A stretch of 64,000 nt of DNA. Source: Atkinsonella hypoxylon (lineage: Eukaryota > Ascomycota > Sordariomycetes > Hypocreales > Clavicipitaceae). A model generated the notes under the pieces. That model made no database searches. It was not told where the DNA came from and saw nothing but the letters and a program-made list of their open reading frames with translations. Location of the stretch: contig JFHB01000030.1 of assembly GCA_000729835.1 (NCBI GenBank), positions 180,861-244,860 on the forward strand. Direction: 5' to 3'. The translations under genes were made by a program, and so were the position numbers. This document shows positions 1-12,700 of the stretch, one piece after another. Every line of letters starts with the position of its first letter. The first letter of the stretch is position 1.

Positions 1-955
1 TGTAGGCGGAGATGGGCTCGTAGCGGCTCGTCACCTTTACTATTACGGCTACCAACCAACTATATTTTACCCCAAAAGAAGCAAAAATGACTTGTACCAT
101 GTAAGTTCCCTCAACGATGTATTCATTAATGGACTTGGGAAATCAGAAATAAGACACGGCAAGGTCACAAACAGCGTCAAAGTTAATCCAAGCGGGAGCC
201 TGCACATATACGCACAGCATTTGATTATTCTTGTTCCAATTCTTGTTTTTTTGTTCTTTTTTCCGTTGCCAATGATTGTATCCTCCTTCAAAAACCGCAG
301 TGCTTCAGCTTTCCTACATTCGACCGTGCAGAATTCCCGGATTGATAAAAGATCTGTTCTATTTCCGCCTCACGGTCTAGCCTAGAAGGTATTCGTTGCT
401 GACGTTGTTCGCGATGCAGCGTCTTATGAAACAGCTCGAAGATTTGGAAGTTCCTTTTGTGGATGATTTTCAATCGGCGCTAAGCTCGACAGACCATGTT
501 GTCGATGCGATTTTCGGTCCGTGTTCGCTAGTTCATATCTGATACCTTTGTTTTGACGTCGTTCAGGATTTAGCTTTTCGGGAGAGGTGAGAGAGCCGTT
601 TCCAGCTGTTATTCGACTTTTGGAGAAGACGAAGCTCCCCGTAACTTCAGTCGATGCCCCGTCGTCGTGGAGCATCGAAACCGGTCCGCCAGATTCGGGG
701 GTTGGTAGTTCGTTCATGCCTACAGCTCTCGTCAGCCTCTCAGCACCAAAGCCACTGGTCAAGTATTATAAGGGGCGCCATTTCATAGGCGGACGGTGCG
801 TACTGCGGTCGTGACCTAACAGCCCGATCTAACCAGCTGACCTGCTTACCAGATTTATTGCGCCGTTCCTGGCAAGGAAATATGATTTCGATGTACCGGA
901 ATACAATGGAGTTGACCAAATCGTCGAAGTTTCAACAAGTGCTGCACTACTTTGA
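1..955 (+). CDS. NNR1: NAD(P)H-hydrate epimerase, 5' end outside window
   Basis: This is the 3' part of a YjeF_N/AI-BP family enzyme, which epimerises R-NAD(P)HX to the S form for repair of hydrated nicotinamide cofactors. Exons by splice signals: 2-100, 420-516, 567-795 and 853-955 (TGA). The reading starts in the nucleotide-binding loop ([12 protein letters not shown]). It continues through HVVDAIFG, then [12 protein letters not shown], the family hallmark [11 protein letters not shown] (in which D is expected to be catalytic), the K-rich stretch [19 protein letters not shown] and a C-terminus ending [11 protein letters not shown]. All three joins restore an unbroken family-like protein. 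The first intron is long at 319 nt, with a CTGAC branch site at 398-402. About 175 residues are present and the N-terminal portion is missing only because of the window edge. The family call is firm; exon borders are inferred. Confidence 0.9.
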
Positions 956-3900
956 GTCAAGCATGAAACACTCGGCCAGGTGTGTTGTAACAGGTTCTCT
1001 GACAAAATTGTCCAATCTTTGCCCGTTTCGAATTTTCGGTTTTTTTCCTTTTTTTTTTTTTCTTTTTTTTTTCTGTACTTGACTGCTCTTAATGGAACCT
1101 ATCCCTTGGGTCGAATCATCTAGGCGTTACATAACCCGACAACCGCCGCGCATACTGTATGGGCAAACGGGACTAGGACATTGCTTGTTTCGCATCTCGT
1201 TACGTGTAGTGGCAAGTCCGTTGGGGCACGACAGCAGCGGCGGGTGGAAAGAATGACAGAATGCGACATAGACAAGATATTCTTTCTTGCAGACTGGGCA
1301 TTCAGCCGTATGCTCCCTGCACATTTATCGTCACTAGAGGACTGGGCCGCCACTTGTCGCAGTGTCTTCAGGCTGAGGCAATATCATACATGGGTATGAT
1401 AACATGAGCTCGAGGACGCAATGAAAAGGGATGGCCCGAGTATATGCGTTGGGATACTGACATTTCCGAGCTGTGTCAACACAAGATGTTCAATGGGCGA
1501 TATTTCGAGGGCCAAATTGTCTGAGTCAGGCTGATAATGTAGGAGCGGAGGCACCGGGCAGGGCAAGCAGCAGCCATCCGTCCGGAGCAGAAACACCAAA
1601 CGTTGCCACTGTCCTGGCCTTGGCCGGTGCTAAATGAGCAATCAGGTATAGGCGCTGGCAACTGGTTGAAACTTGTGTACCACCTGCTCTCTGCTTTGTT
1701 GGAGCAGCAATATGATGTGCTCCGGTCCAAGCTGGGCACGCAACGACGTTTCCGGAGCAAAAGCTCCTTAGTGCTCGTGATAGGCCAGCTCAGCAAAGCC
1801 GCGCCGACGGAGAAGGTGGCAGATCCGCTTTTCCAAAAGACCAAAGCTCCCGTCTGCCATTTCGTGCTTCTTATTCTATTATTTGAAAATGGCGGACGTC
1901 TTTTTTTGGCGGCGTTTAACACGGGCTCCGAAGGTTTGCGGGCCCGACTAATCGAGCAAGCGGCTAAGTATTAATGCTGCGGGACCATACATACTCAGTG
2001 ATGCTTCCTGAGCCTTCCTTAGCCTTCTTTTTTTTTTTTTCCCTTGTTGCCACAATCAGTGGCTAGTTGGATACCACTACGCGGCAAATTCGAGCCCTGG
2101 GCGAACGTGGCCAGTGACTCTCGGCAAAATTTCATCAACTACGGAATATTCGACAGACTGGATGCTGACCCCTGCTTATCAGAACTCGTGACCACAATTC
2201 CCTGGCGGGACGTTGCTAGCCGCTGCAAAGCAATGACGCAGCTCCCCGTGTTAAGTGTGGCGGTGGAAGTCCCTGAACCCGGAACTTGTCAGAGGCAAAC
2301 AACCAATTACGGAGTATCCACCGTCCCGCCAAAGCTCAAAGGGGTGCATTGCGGAATATTAATACGGGTTTGTATTACTACGCATGTACAACACAGTCTC
2401 TTTGGTGTGGCGGACCACTGTTCATTTTTGGATCCGAATTTATGCAAAACCATAAGCGTCGCGGAGGAAAACCGCTGGCATCGACGAGCTCTTTGGATGT
2501 GAGCTTTGGTCTCCCATTTCGATCGAATATACGATGGATGAGCTTTCTATTATGGGGATGCCATGCCAACAAGAGCGATGCGATGGGAAGGAGTTTTCGG
2601 TCGTCTTAAGCCACAAAGCTTTTGCCATATATGCTAGGATGCAAATGCTACGGAATACACTCGGGTTGGAATCATTGTTCATGGGGAAACGGGAGTATGC
2701 AGGTTGTCGGTCGAAAAAGTTTTCAACGGTCCAATCGGTCGCGACGGCCAGGGCATGGAGCATCTATTTTGATGCGCTAATCCCCACCTGGCCCCGTGCA
2801 TAACTGCATTCAATATTGACAGTACGGAGTATTGACAGTGCTGACAAGTAGTTACATAGAGGATTCCGCTCTTTCGCAGCCGGGTTATTGACCGATGCTC
2901 GGCCCGCCGGCCCAGCTTCCGGCTGCCTTTTGGAAAGTGGCTTTATTAAAAATGACAACGCACCTTGTCCCTATGCGGCCTTTACGAGTACATGCATGTA
3001 CATGCATTTTTTGCAGGCCGAAAGGCTCCAACGCTATCGACAGGGACTACACCAATAAAATGTCTCTCCGCAAGGTACCAGACTCCGTACTCTCTACAGT
3101 CTGGTACTAGTCTGCCCTGTAATAAAAGTACTAGCTATTACCCAACTCACAAAGAGGTACTTGGCAAGTCTTCCATCTACCTAGGTAGTAACTAGTGGCT
3201 CTGCTTAGTCCACCAGCGATTAACAGACTGGTCACAAGGTCCCTAAGAGTTTCACAATGCAGCTGTTCTCATGTAACCTCAGCGGAATGTACAACCCAAC
3301 AAGCACAGTGGACGCGATTCTTCCACCACAGACAAAGTACATGCTAGTCAACGGGCGTAGGAATGTTTCGAAGGCTACTCGAGGTGGCGCGCACAAGCTG
3401 GAGAGGGGACGTGAAATTGCTATCCGGCGAGTCTCCACTTCGGCCCCGCTTTGCGCCCACATTTGGGCAGCCGTCCCTTGATTTTTGCAAATCTACATGC
3501 AGGGGGGGGATTGAGCTAATTGGATATCAGCCTAGAGATTAGCAAGACATAGAGTGGAGAAAATAGATACTTTAACTTGGGGGTACAGTATATAGAGAAA
3601 TTAAGTCTCGGCGGCGTAGTGCTTAATCCCTGCATATTCTCCTGAGCTCTCAACGGAGTATAACTACACACTAAACATATGCACAGCACATTATTACTCC
3701 GTCCTTGAGTTGGTTCTCTCCATGGTACTGGGACTTCTGGTCGTCGGGGATGAACCGAAGGAGATGCCAAAAGCAAGCTTGATTAAAAGATGTCTGGTAC
3801 AACATTATTTGCTCTCTCTTCTTCCCCCCCCCCCCAAAGTTTGCCTTCTCGAGAACAAGGCCACTTCCTGTCACTAGCTGAGTCGCGCTACCGCACTAAA

Positions 3901-5404
3901 TCACCATGATATTAATATCCTGCCCTTATAATGCAACCACCTATTAACCACGATGTATTAGAGCTATGTTTGTTAAAGTTCATTATACGCGCTGGCTCAG
4001 CCGCACTTCGGTCCTGGAGATCAATTGTTTCTCCAAGCGAGGCAATAAGGATTATGTCATACCAAAGGTAGTGACACAAAGTTCTACTAGTGCCTCCTTA
4101 CGAGGGCGAGCTTATTTCGGCTGCTATTCTGTGCATGATCAAGTACCCAACGTCGATTGCCATGTCATGTCTGTCGGACTCCTAGTAGTCTGTATTGACT
4201 TGGGCGCGAATCTGCTGAGGATGGTGGACAAACTTTACTTGTCCCGACCGGGTCATCATTGCAACGTATTGTGCAATGTGAGGAGAGGTGGCTCTGTTAC
4301 AGTTTGAAAGGCTTCATGCAATAGGGCTTTCCGCATGCTCCTTACAACATATAAGCTGACTTGGTTTGGAAAACATGGAGACACCAGATTTTACCATTTA
4401 TATACTTTATCGAGATACGTGATCTATTCGGGACACGTGCTACCTTCCCTTCTGCATCTCGATCAGATCGGGACGGCTGCTTTGAAGCTTAATTATAGTT
4501 CTATTTAAAAGGGATTTCTAAAAAAAGAAGTTTACGTAGAACTTAGAGAGCTATACGTTTAATTGGAGAGAGGCAGGGAGGTGGACCGAGCTACAAAATA
4601 CGGTGGGTGGCATGTCTCTCGGTGATCTGGCAAATTCTTGAGCGACACAGCGCAAGGGCGATATCAACAGATAAAAAAACAAGAGATACATTTTCAAAGT
4701 CAAGTTCAAATTCAGCTATAAACTCAGGCAAAACAAGATACAACCTCAAACCGCACAATTCAAAAGTTTCCTCCTCACTACATTTCCCGCAAGTATAGAG
4801 GGTATCAGTATAGAATCGAACAAAGCAAAATCAACAAGCAGATGGTGTTTCGAAAAGACGATTCAAGAAGGAGACAGGTGCGCAGTACACATTGCTGGCA
4901 AAGGCGAGTTGCTTTGTCGGTCCAGAACCGCCATTTGCCCTGGTTAGCACGAGGCTGACGCGCCGCGCTGTAGATCAAAAGGGGGAAATGTACGTGGATC
5001 TCAAGACACGGCACCAGCCCCCTCGGACAGTCCAACGATGCCTACATGATGGCAGCAAGAATGTCAAAAAGAACGTAAACTTGAGATGCCAAGCTGAACG
5101 GAGTCAAGGTCCACCGCGAGTGTTGGCCCAGAAAGCTGATAGCGATGACTGATAGCAGCGGCGCCCTCGCGATCGTTGGTTATCATGATCATAGATCGTC
5201 CGGGTAAGCAGGGTCGGGGTCAAAAAATAAAAATAAAAAAGCGTGCAACAAGAATTTCTTCTGAGCAAGAAAATAACCGTCAACCGCAGCGATTGGCCCG
5301 CCAAGGTGTGCGGCTATGATTTTGTGCTCACCAACTCCCTTCTCTTTCTGGAACCCCCCTTTTTTTCCTCTCATCATTTGATGGGGTTTCCCTTCAATGT
5401 CGTG
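956..5404. other. Gene-poor interval, about 4.4 kb
   Basis: Apart from the small cysteine-rich ORF at 1127-1324 I see no supportable gene. The stretch holds T-rich runs near 1040-1078 and 2030-2042, a 12-base C run at 3824-3835 and a perfect 12-bp palindrome (CTACCTAGGTAG) at 3177-3188. Exact copies of the TACGGAGTA motif lie at 2308-2316 and 2823-2831. ORFs here lack family motifs and plausible starts. Confidence 0.5.
1127..1324 (-). CDS. Possible small cysteine-rich protein (65 aa)
   Basis: An ATG-to-stop ORF encodes 65 residues with eight cysteines. It begins MCREHTAECPVCKKEY and later carries CPNGLATT, then CPSPVCP and a GGC near the end. The spacing of CxxC-type pairs and the MC...H start resemble the short, uncharacterised cysteine-rich proteins common in filamentous fungi. 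A zinc-binding fold is possible, but I recognise no named family. A stop codon lies directly before the ATG, so a longer form would need an upstream exon; a CAG acceptor just inside the ORF would allow that. No signal peptide is visible. It could equally be a chance ORF, as it sits alone in a gene-poor stretch. Confidence 0.35.
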   Translation of the reverse strand: MCREHTAECPVCKKEYLVYVAFCHSFHPPLLSCPNGLATTRNEMRNKQCPSPVCPYSMRGGCRVM

Positions 5405-5794
5405 TTACATCATTGCGAGAACAAGCATGCCTGCCATGCCAGCCAAGGCAGCCGTGGTAGAATCGAGAGCGCCGGCGGCATTGATGGTGACGTTGGAAGA
5501 AGGGAAAGAAGCCGTGCTGGAAACGGCGGGGGGACTCCAACTGGAGGCCATACTGGCCGTGGGCATGCAGGAGGTCGTATTGTGTTTCCAGCTAGACGTG
5601 GGCTTGTGGGCGTAAGCGAGGGTGACGGTCATTGTCCACGTGGTGGTGCTGGTGCTGGTGCTGGTGGTGGCGGGAGCCGAATTGGTGGTCGAGAGGGCCG
5701 AACTGGTGGTAGAAAGAGTCGAGCTGGGAGCCGAGCCAGGGCCGGCGACAGCCAGGGCCGGAAGGACGGCGAGAACAAACTTGGTCAGCTGCAT
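5405..5794 (-). CDS. Small GPI-anchored Ser/Thr-rich surface protein (129 aa)
   Basis: The protein has a clear N-terminal signal peptide (about residues 1-17, ending ALAVA before GPGSAP). A Ser/Thr/Ala-rich middle with many TTS and STT runs looks like an O-mannosylated stalk. It ends in a hydrophobic tail (AALAGMAGMLVLAMM) typical of GPI attachment, with a small-residue stretch (NAAGALD) as candidate omega region. It is therefore expected at the plasma membrane or in the cell wall. A single NTT sequon lies mid-protein. The ATG start is the only one that gives the signal peptide. There is no catalytic domain and I do not recognise a named family. The opposite strand carries a Gly/Arg-rich shadow ORF that comes from the biased composition. 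Confidence 0.75.
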   Translation of the reverse strand: MQLTKFVLAVLPALAVAGPGSAPSSTLSTTSSALSTTNSAPATTSTSTSTTTWTMTVTLAYAHKPTSSWKHNTTSCMPTASMASSWSPPAVSSTASFPSSNVTINAAGALDSTTAALAGMAGMLVLAMM

Positions 5795-8150
5795 TTCGAC
5801 TTATCAAGCAGCGTGCTTTCACGGCGTCGCTGAAATGGATGAATGTGGCATAGTCGGATACTCGATCGCGCAGACGGGGCTATAGATGGACTGAGAATCT
5901 CCCAACACGAGATTTTAAACGGTAGGGTAATTTAAATAAATAAAAAATAAAAAATAAAAAAGCCCAAGATGCCCACGGAACGGCCAAACAATTTCAGATT
6001 TGTTTCGAAAAAAAAAATATATATATATATATATATCGAGGCTGATTGGGGTGGTCTATGCTTGAGGTGGTAAAGGGTGCGTTAATCGTAATGCCCGGCG
6101 AATCTGCAAAAAAGCGGATCTTGATAAAAGGAGTGACTTGGGTGTGATAATCGCAAGAAAAAGGCTTTGCCAACGAAGCCTATTGGGACGCAACGAGCAA
6201 AGCTGCAGGACGACGACGGGGAAGAAAAGAAGCAAGACGAGATGGGCGAGAGCCCATCGGGGCATTAGTAGTAAATGGGACGAGCGTCGCGCAAAGGCGG
6301 CTGGCCAATCAGCGCAGCTAGTGCACATTGCTTTGTTCCCGTTTGCGCAATTTCACCGACGACCGGCCGTTGCCGTCGCGAGACGCTAGCGCGCCTTTGC
6401 CTTGGTTCCTGACTGGCTGGATTGAAATATTCCCTCCGCAGGCATGGCATGGCCAAGACCTCGCTTGTCCTAAATTATGATAAATTTTTTTTTTAAAAAA
6501 AAAATTTGAAAAAAAAAATTTTTTTTTCAACGGGTCCCATTTCACTCGTATTTTACAAACAAAAAGACGCTTTTTTGTCTGCGTAACTCGCGTGGCTATC
6601 TGTCTATTCAGCGGCGAAGAAAGCACCGGACGCCCGTCCATTCATCCCATCTCCAACAAAAGACCCCTTTGGCTCCATACGCAACGGACATTTGATTTAT
6701 TGCCCGTCGGTTTTCCCATTGTGCTCATCATGGGTCCTCCGTACGACTAGAGTACCGCACCAGCCTCTTTCCTGATCTTGGTTCTCGGAAGACCCAGTTC
6801 CCATCTTGCGAAACGAAAAGCAAAGCTAGCCTCGTTGATCCGTTCGACACCAGACCGACAGAATTCTCCCACTGCTCATTTTATCCCCTTCCCCCCAGAT
6901 TCGCCTTGTTCTTATGTGCAACATTGGCTTTCGTCGCGTGGGGTTAAATTAACCAATCTCCTTCTCTTACACTGATTGGCTGCAATTGTGCGGTTCCACT
7001 CCCTTATTCCCCCTTGGGCGCCTTACGCTTGTCCCCTTTGGGCCTGGCGTCTTGGCTGCATTGCATCCCTGGGTCTGTCTGGGTTTGACCATAAAAACGG
7101 ATTTTTTTTTTTTTTTTTTTTTTTGAACGCAGCAGTACCTTTTAAGACGCTCATAGTGTAATTTCTAAAGAGTCTCTGTACTGCGACAGTGCTCAAGTCA
7201 AGTGTTAGCCAAGTACCTCTGCTGCAAAAGATATACGGATGTACGTCTTCCGCTTCAGGCTTAGTTGCCGCGCTTATGCACTCCTCGCTTCGAGCAACGG
7301 CCAGTCTTCATAAAATAATGGCCCTATTACAGCATACCATTCACTTCGATACCGAGGCCCCTCAGTTGACTCTGCTCCTGATTGGGCTCTATCGCGCCAA
7401 CTGCTGAAAGTGATGATTATGTAACAGGAAAGATCAAAAGTGGGGCATTTTTTTAACGACATAAAATTGTCCGACTTTGTTAGCTTACACTGCCATGAAT
7501 CGAATTGTACTCTGTGAGAATACAATGCTCAAGTCTCTTTGCCGATGCTAAATTGTCCATACATGTCCTATTCTGATCACGTCTGAAAAAATCATTATCG
7601 AAACAAAGAAGTAGTCCCCCACTCTAGGCAACACACTTTCGTGCTACTCTGCGTTATAAATCAGCTAGTTACCTAGAGCTCTCACGTATTATCTGAGCCG
7701 GTGGGAGTAGACGTATCTGCAATTAGGTGTATATGGGAGATTCACAGGGCTAAGAACAGATGTATATAACTAGCACGAGACAGCGCAACAATTTTGTATA
7801 GGAACAACTACGTGACTATTATGCCAGCTGCAGAAGGGGTTGCATCCGGCTATGCAATCAGCTATCTCGCTAATACTTGACAACCTAGCAAAGCTTGTCC
7901 CATTTATGAAATAGGAGCAGAGGTACTCGACACTAGCAAAGATTGCTAGCTAGCGTGATCAATCACTTTGATATATTTAAAAACACGGCTGTATGAAAAA
8001 TAGGGTAAATTAACAATAATTCAAGTCACTAGAGCTCCTATACACATTTGGTGGCAGCGCGTGAGCTAGACGATGTGAACATCTCAAGTGCGTGCGTGTG
8101 GACAGCTCCCCGCGTACATCACCCAAAAGCAGAACTCCGTATAAACTTTT
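5795..8150. other. Intergenic, about 2.4 kb
   Basis: No gene recognised. Contents are low-complexity tracts: an AT dinucleotide run at about 6018-6036, alternating poly-A and poly-T blocks at 6484-6530 that could form a strong A/T hairpin, and a run of 23 T at 7102-7124. The 5' side is presumably promoter of the GPI protein. The 3' side, which is AT-richer, adjoins the permease 3' end. Confidence 0.5.
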
Positions 8151-9788
8151 CTATGCAAGCCAGAACCAGATCTTCTGCAGCCAGTTCTTCGCAACACGAG
8201 GTTGCTCCATGGCGGCAAGATCGTCCATTTCCTTCTTGCCCGATATAGCATCGATTTTATCAACAGGAATATAGAAGGCGGTGCGATACCAAATTTTATG
8301 GCCTAAATATAGCATGAGGAAGATAGGCAGTGTGATGTAGGCTGCCACAAAGTCCTTTACGTTGAAAGGCATAAACGTGTGGAATCCATTGGTAATGGTA
8401 AGCACGCTGATGACGGAAAGTGCTGCATAGTTAGCGTATGGTTGCAGAGGCGTTTTGTAGGGAAGCGCGTGCAAGAGATTATTGAATTTCATGGCGTGTC
8501 GGAAACGCAAGTAAGTGACCAAGACCACAATCCATGCGATGAAGCCGGAGATGGTAGAGATATTTGTGAACCAGGTAAAGACTGTAGCACCACTCTCGGA
8601 GACATTCAGGTAGGCAAGTAGTCCGATGGACCAGGTGGCCAAAACCGCGACCCACGGAACACCGTTACGATTCGTGGTGCGGAAGATGTTGGGTGCTTGC
8701 CCATTGAGGGACATGGAGTACAGAATTCGGCTACCCGAATAGAGGAAAGAATTGCCTGCTGACCAAGCAGAGGTCAAAATCGCGGCATTAATGATGTGGT
8801 TGAGAGCGGGAATGCCGACGTTCTGAATACCAATGACAAAAGGAGAGGCGCTAGCGTCGGCCTTTCCATCCTCGGCAGCTCCCAAGAGCTTTGGGTCATT
8901 GGAAGGTACCATGGTGCCTATGATGAGGGATCCGAAGCCGTAGAAGATGGCCAACCGCCAGACAAACCGACGAGCTGCCTTGGGAATGTTTCGGCGGGGA
9001 TCAATGGTTTCACCAGCAGCAATAGCAATAAGCTCAGGAGAGGTTATGAAAGCGAAACCGGCGGAGACAAGAGCCTTCCAGTAGCCTAAAAAGCGACCAG
9101 TAGAACCAGCTACTCCCTTGTACTGAATAAACGCTCCGGGGTCATTCCAATAGTGGAAACCCAGCACTCCATGCTGATTGGGGCCACCTCCAAAGAAAAT
9201 CACAATACCAAGGATAATGAGCCCTATGATGGTGATAAGCTTGATACTGGCGAACCAGAATTCAGCTTCGCCGAAGAAACCTACGGCGATGATATTCAGA
9301 ATGAGGATTACCGCCAGCACGATAGTGATCCAGACCGCAATGTTAACATGGGCGCCCCAATAGTCGATGACGATTCCTGCGGCCGTAGCTTCGGCTCCAA
9401 TCAATATAGCATATGCGTACCAGTAGTTCCATCCGGCGGCAAATCCAAGACTTGGGTCAACGAAGCGATCAACAAAGTAAGGCACGGTAATGCCGCGCAT
9501 AGGCAGATAGACAACCATCTCACCCAAGCAGTTCATGACCACCCAAACAATGATCATCATTGACAAGTAAGCCATAAATAGCGGCGCAGGTCCCGTCGTG
9601 GACAAGATGTTCCCTGAACCAATGAATAAACCCGTACCGATAGCACCACCAAGCGCGAGGAACTGAATGTGACGACTCTTGAGACCACGAGCTAGCTGAT
9701 CATGCTGCTCAGCTAGATTGTACTCGGCAACTTCGGGAGAACAAGCGCCTTCCGAGTCATGGGTGGCATTGCCATGGAACTTCTCCAT
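8151..9788 (-). CDS. Amino-acid permease, YAT/APC superfamily (545 aa)
   Basis: A plasma-membrane proton-coupled amino-acid importer of the fungal YAT family. The intronless protein of 545 residues matches the usual length. It has a hydrophilic N-tail, the TM1 signature GGAIGTGLFIGSG at residues 47-59, the loop GEMVVYLP, the AFITSPELIAIAAGE segment of TM6 that lines the substrate site in this family, and about 12 hydrophobic segments. The C-tail ends KNWLQKIWFWLA. The ATG at 9786-9788 gives the expected N-tail of about 40 residues before TM1. Substrate cannot be assigned from sequence: proline, dicarboxylic and general permeases share these motifs. It stands alone between two gene-poor stretches, with no metabolic partner beside it. 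Confidence 0.92.
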   Translation of the reverse strand: MEKFHGNATHDSEGACSPEVAEYNLAEQHDQLARGLKSRHIQFLALGGAIGTGLFIGSGNILSTTGPAPLFMAYLSMMIIVWVVMNCLGEMVVYLPMRGITVPYFVDRFVDPSLGFAAGWNYWYAYAILIGAEATAAGIVIDYWGAHVNIAVWITIVLAVILILNIIAVGFFGEAEFWFASIKLITIIGLIILGIVIFFGGGPNQHGVLGFHYWNDPGAFIQYKGVAGSTGRFLGYWKALVSAGFAFITSPELIAIAAGETIDPRRNIPKAARRFVWRLAIFYGFGSLIIGTMVPSNDPKLLGAAEDGKADASASPFVIGIQNVGIPALNHIINAAILTSAWSAGNSFLYSGSRILYSMSLNGQAPNIFRTTNRNGVPWVAVLATWSIGLLAYLNVSESGATVFTWFTNISTISGFIAWIVVLVTYLRFRHAMKFNNLLHALPYKTPLQPYANYAALSVISVLTITNGFHTFMPFNVKDFVAAYITLPIFLMLYLGHKIWYRTAFYIPVDKIDAISGKKEMDDLAAMEQPRVAKNWLQKIWFWLA

Positions 9789-12700
9789 CTTCGCTGGCGG
9801 CGGTTCTCTGCTGGTGGAATTGAGTCGGATAGATGGCTAGAGAAAGCTTTGTCCTTCCTTCTCTTGTGCACACAATAAAAATAAAGCGAACTCGATCGCG
9901 CCTGCCGAGGTAATAGTTGAGGGTCCTGACTTGGCAATCTTGTTACTGATTAGTGGTGCTACAAATAGCCACGGAAGAAAGCGTATGCCAAGTGCAGCCT
10001 CTTCCGGATAAGCTTGAAGCTGATTGTGCCCCGCCAAGTCAATTTCAGCACCTGTGGAAGAGGGGAGAGACGGCAAAGAGCGCAGTAACGATTGCCCACA
10101 ACAAAAAAAAAAAAATATATATATATATATAGACGAAGCCTGGCTGCCCAAGAAGCGGAAAGATCGATGATGGATGCAAACTCCAGGGATAGAGGGGACT
10201 GCAATGTTAAATGGACGAGAGGTCCGTCAGGCAAGGCTTAAGCCAGGTCAGCCTTGGGACATGTTCCAGAAAGCGGGGGGCGGGAGGCACAGCAAAGATG
10301 AAAACAAGGTTCGGAAAAGTGGAGACGCCCTTCCTGAGGCAACCGCTAGCAGCAGCTACTCCTTCCGTGCCTCTTGCCTTCTCTGACATCCTGCTCCCCC
10401 ACATCCCTGTACTCCAGCTGAGAGCCGGACGCACACAGCGGCCCCAGCACCTCAGCACCCTAGCACTTCAGCACTTCAGCAAAGGCCCAGGACGACGGAT
10501 AGTCGCAGCCCAAGGAAGCAAGGAAGACGAAGACAATACCAGATCGCAATAGCTATCGCAGCATATCAACCAACCCCGGTAAAAGTGGCTGCCAAATGCC
10601 ATGTTGGGTTACGACCACGGTGTCAAGTCCAAGTTAAAGTTAAGCTTGGTATGAACACTATCCCGTACTCTACGCATGTAGCTTGCTGCTTCCAAACAAA
10701 GCTTCGCGATGTTTGTCAGGGTCGAGAAATCACGTGGGGAAAACGCGAGAAAACATCTTCGGGAGCGCCATTTTGTACACACACGCCATGACTAATTATT
10801 ATAGGAGGCTGAGGACTTCAACGCCTGCTCTTTTGATAGCGGGGCTGTTCGACTCAACACTTTTGCGGCTGGGAGGCGACAACCTCACTAATGCAGTCGA
10901 ATGCAGGTAAGCAAGCTCTAGAACACATTTCCAGATGACACACAGTCAATACCCTGTGGCAACTTTTGGGAAGGGCGGAGTTTGCAGCCTTATACGCGTC
11001 CGAGAAGTCACCTTGGTATACACAATATCGGTCAGAAATGCGGTTTCTGCCTGTATCACAACAATTCTGAGAGCTCATTGTGGACCGCTCCCGCTATTAC
11101 TGTTGGATCAACCCCAAGTTTTCACGATCTCAAGTCATAGCCAAGTCGACTAATGCCACTGTGGAGTAGTGCGGAGCCTATTCACGTCTCTCACGGTCAA
11201 ACAGTGGGGGAAATGCAATAGCCACAATAGATCGACTACAATTGTTTGCCTAAACGAGCCCTACCCTAATTAATGAGGGTGGCCAGGTCCCACACGAAAC
11301 CCTTCTCCGCCTTCGAGACTCGAGACGCGTGCGACTCCTCAGTACCAGAGATCTTGGGGTTCAAGGGGAATGAATGATGCTGATGTGTTTGCGGAAGTGG
11401 ACTCTGGCAGGGAAATAGCATCTTCGGCACATGGGCGTTACAACAGCCAATTGCCGCCCATTCTGAATCAGTTCAGGATAGTGTCATGTCGCGACAGAGC
11501 CCACCAAGAAAAAAAAAAAAAAAAAGAGGGTTCACGTTGCATAAACGCGACATGCTGCTAGCCCGTCAAGCCGTTAACCCGTCAAGCCGGCTAGCCGAGG
11601 TCTTTCGCCATGCACTCCCTCGCCTATGCTTGCAGCAACTCTCTATTTTCTCCACACAAACACATGGAATTCTAGTCAAAGTCAATCACAACCCCGCCCC
11701 CTCGCGCAGATGCACAACATCAGTCAGCCTTGTTTCTCTACAAATTCCTTAGATTCCTCAATCAACAACAATACACAGACTCCTGCAATCCCTCATTAAA
11801 GTGGCCAATTTTTTTTTTTAAAAAAAAATCACCACTTCCCAACGCCACCTCTGATAATTCCACACACTCTACAATATCTAACAGGGCAGCAATAAGAGGG
11901 ATTTCTGATCCCTGATTTGCCGGTATCTCGAGCCTTTGACTCATTTACTAATCTTCATGCAGGCATTGACCTATGAGAATGGATTCCTCTTATTACGGGC
12001 TCGAGCTCTGGCTCGTGTCTTCAGCCAACGATGGAGAAGGGGGTATCGGAGGTATCCCGGACCCCTTACCGCACCTTAACCAGCTCGTGGTGCGTGCGCG
12101 AATAGTCTCGTTGCCAGCAATTCGGGGGACTGAATATCGCTATCCGGGTGAATGTCCCCATTACTAACTGATTTCAGACTAGTTAGGCTTTTGTTTCCCG
12201 GGGGAAATGTACGTTGGCACGTCCTAGGGGCACTAAATCTTTTGACGTAATCGATTGACTTTACATACATGTATGCATACAATACGGCCCCTGAATATCT
12301 TTTACAAATCTACTTCATAGGGGAGTATATCCAGTGAAGGGTCACCTTGTTATCCTAAGATGCCAGAATACTGCAGCTAACTATGTAAAAAGAATCAAAG
12401 ACCAAGTCGCCCCAAGCCACAGCACGTTATCTCAACCAACAGCTACAGCCTAATTGCCCGCCAAAGTCGGTGGTAATCTCGCGTATCGTGACCAGCGTTG
12501 CGTTTAGCCTGTCATGTATCAGACAGGCCGTGGCCCACAATTAAGCTAATTCGCTCAAAGCCCTTAGCTCGGTCTTGGGGGAAGAAAAGCCGCTTCGTGT
12601 GGCGATAGTCAGGCAGCATGTAATACCCCATGATCTGCTCCGCCAACCCTTCACTCAGCATTGGCCAACACAGAGCCGCGATACAATAGAAGGTATATCT

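Noticed and set aside
5243..5833. Gly/Arg-rich 196-codon plus-strand frame
   Set aside because: Antisense of the Ser/Thr repeats of the GPI-type protein; the minus-strand reading has signal peptide and GPI tail.
6484..6530. Poly-T/poly-A blocks that look like inverted-repeat ends
   Set aside because: Simple A/T homopolymers with no target duplication or internal element; treated as low complexity.
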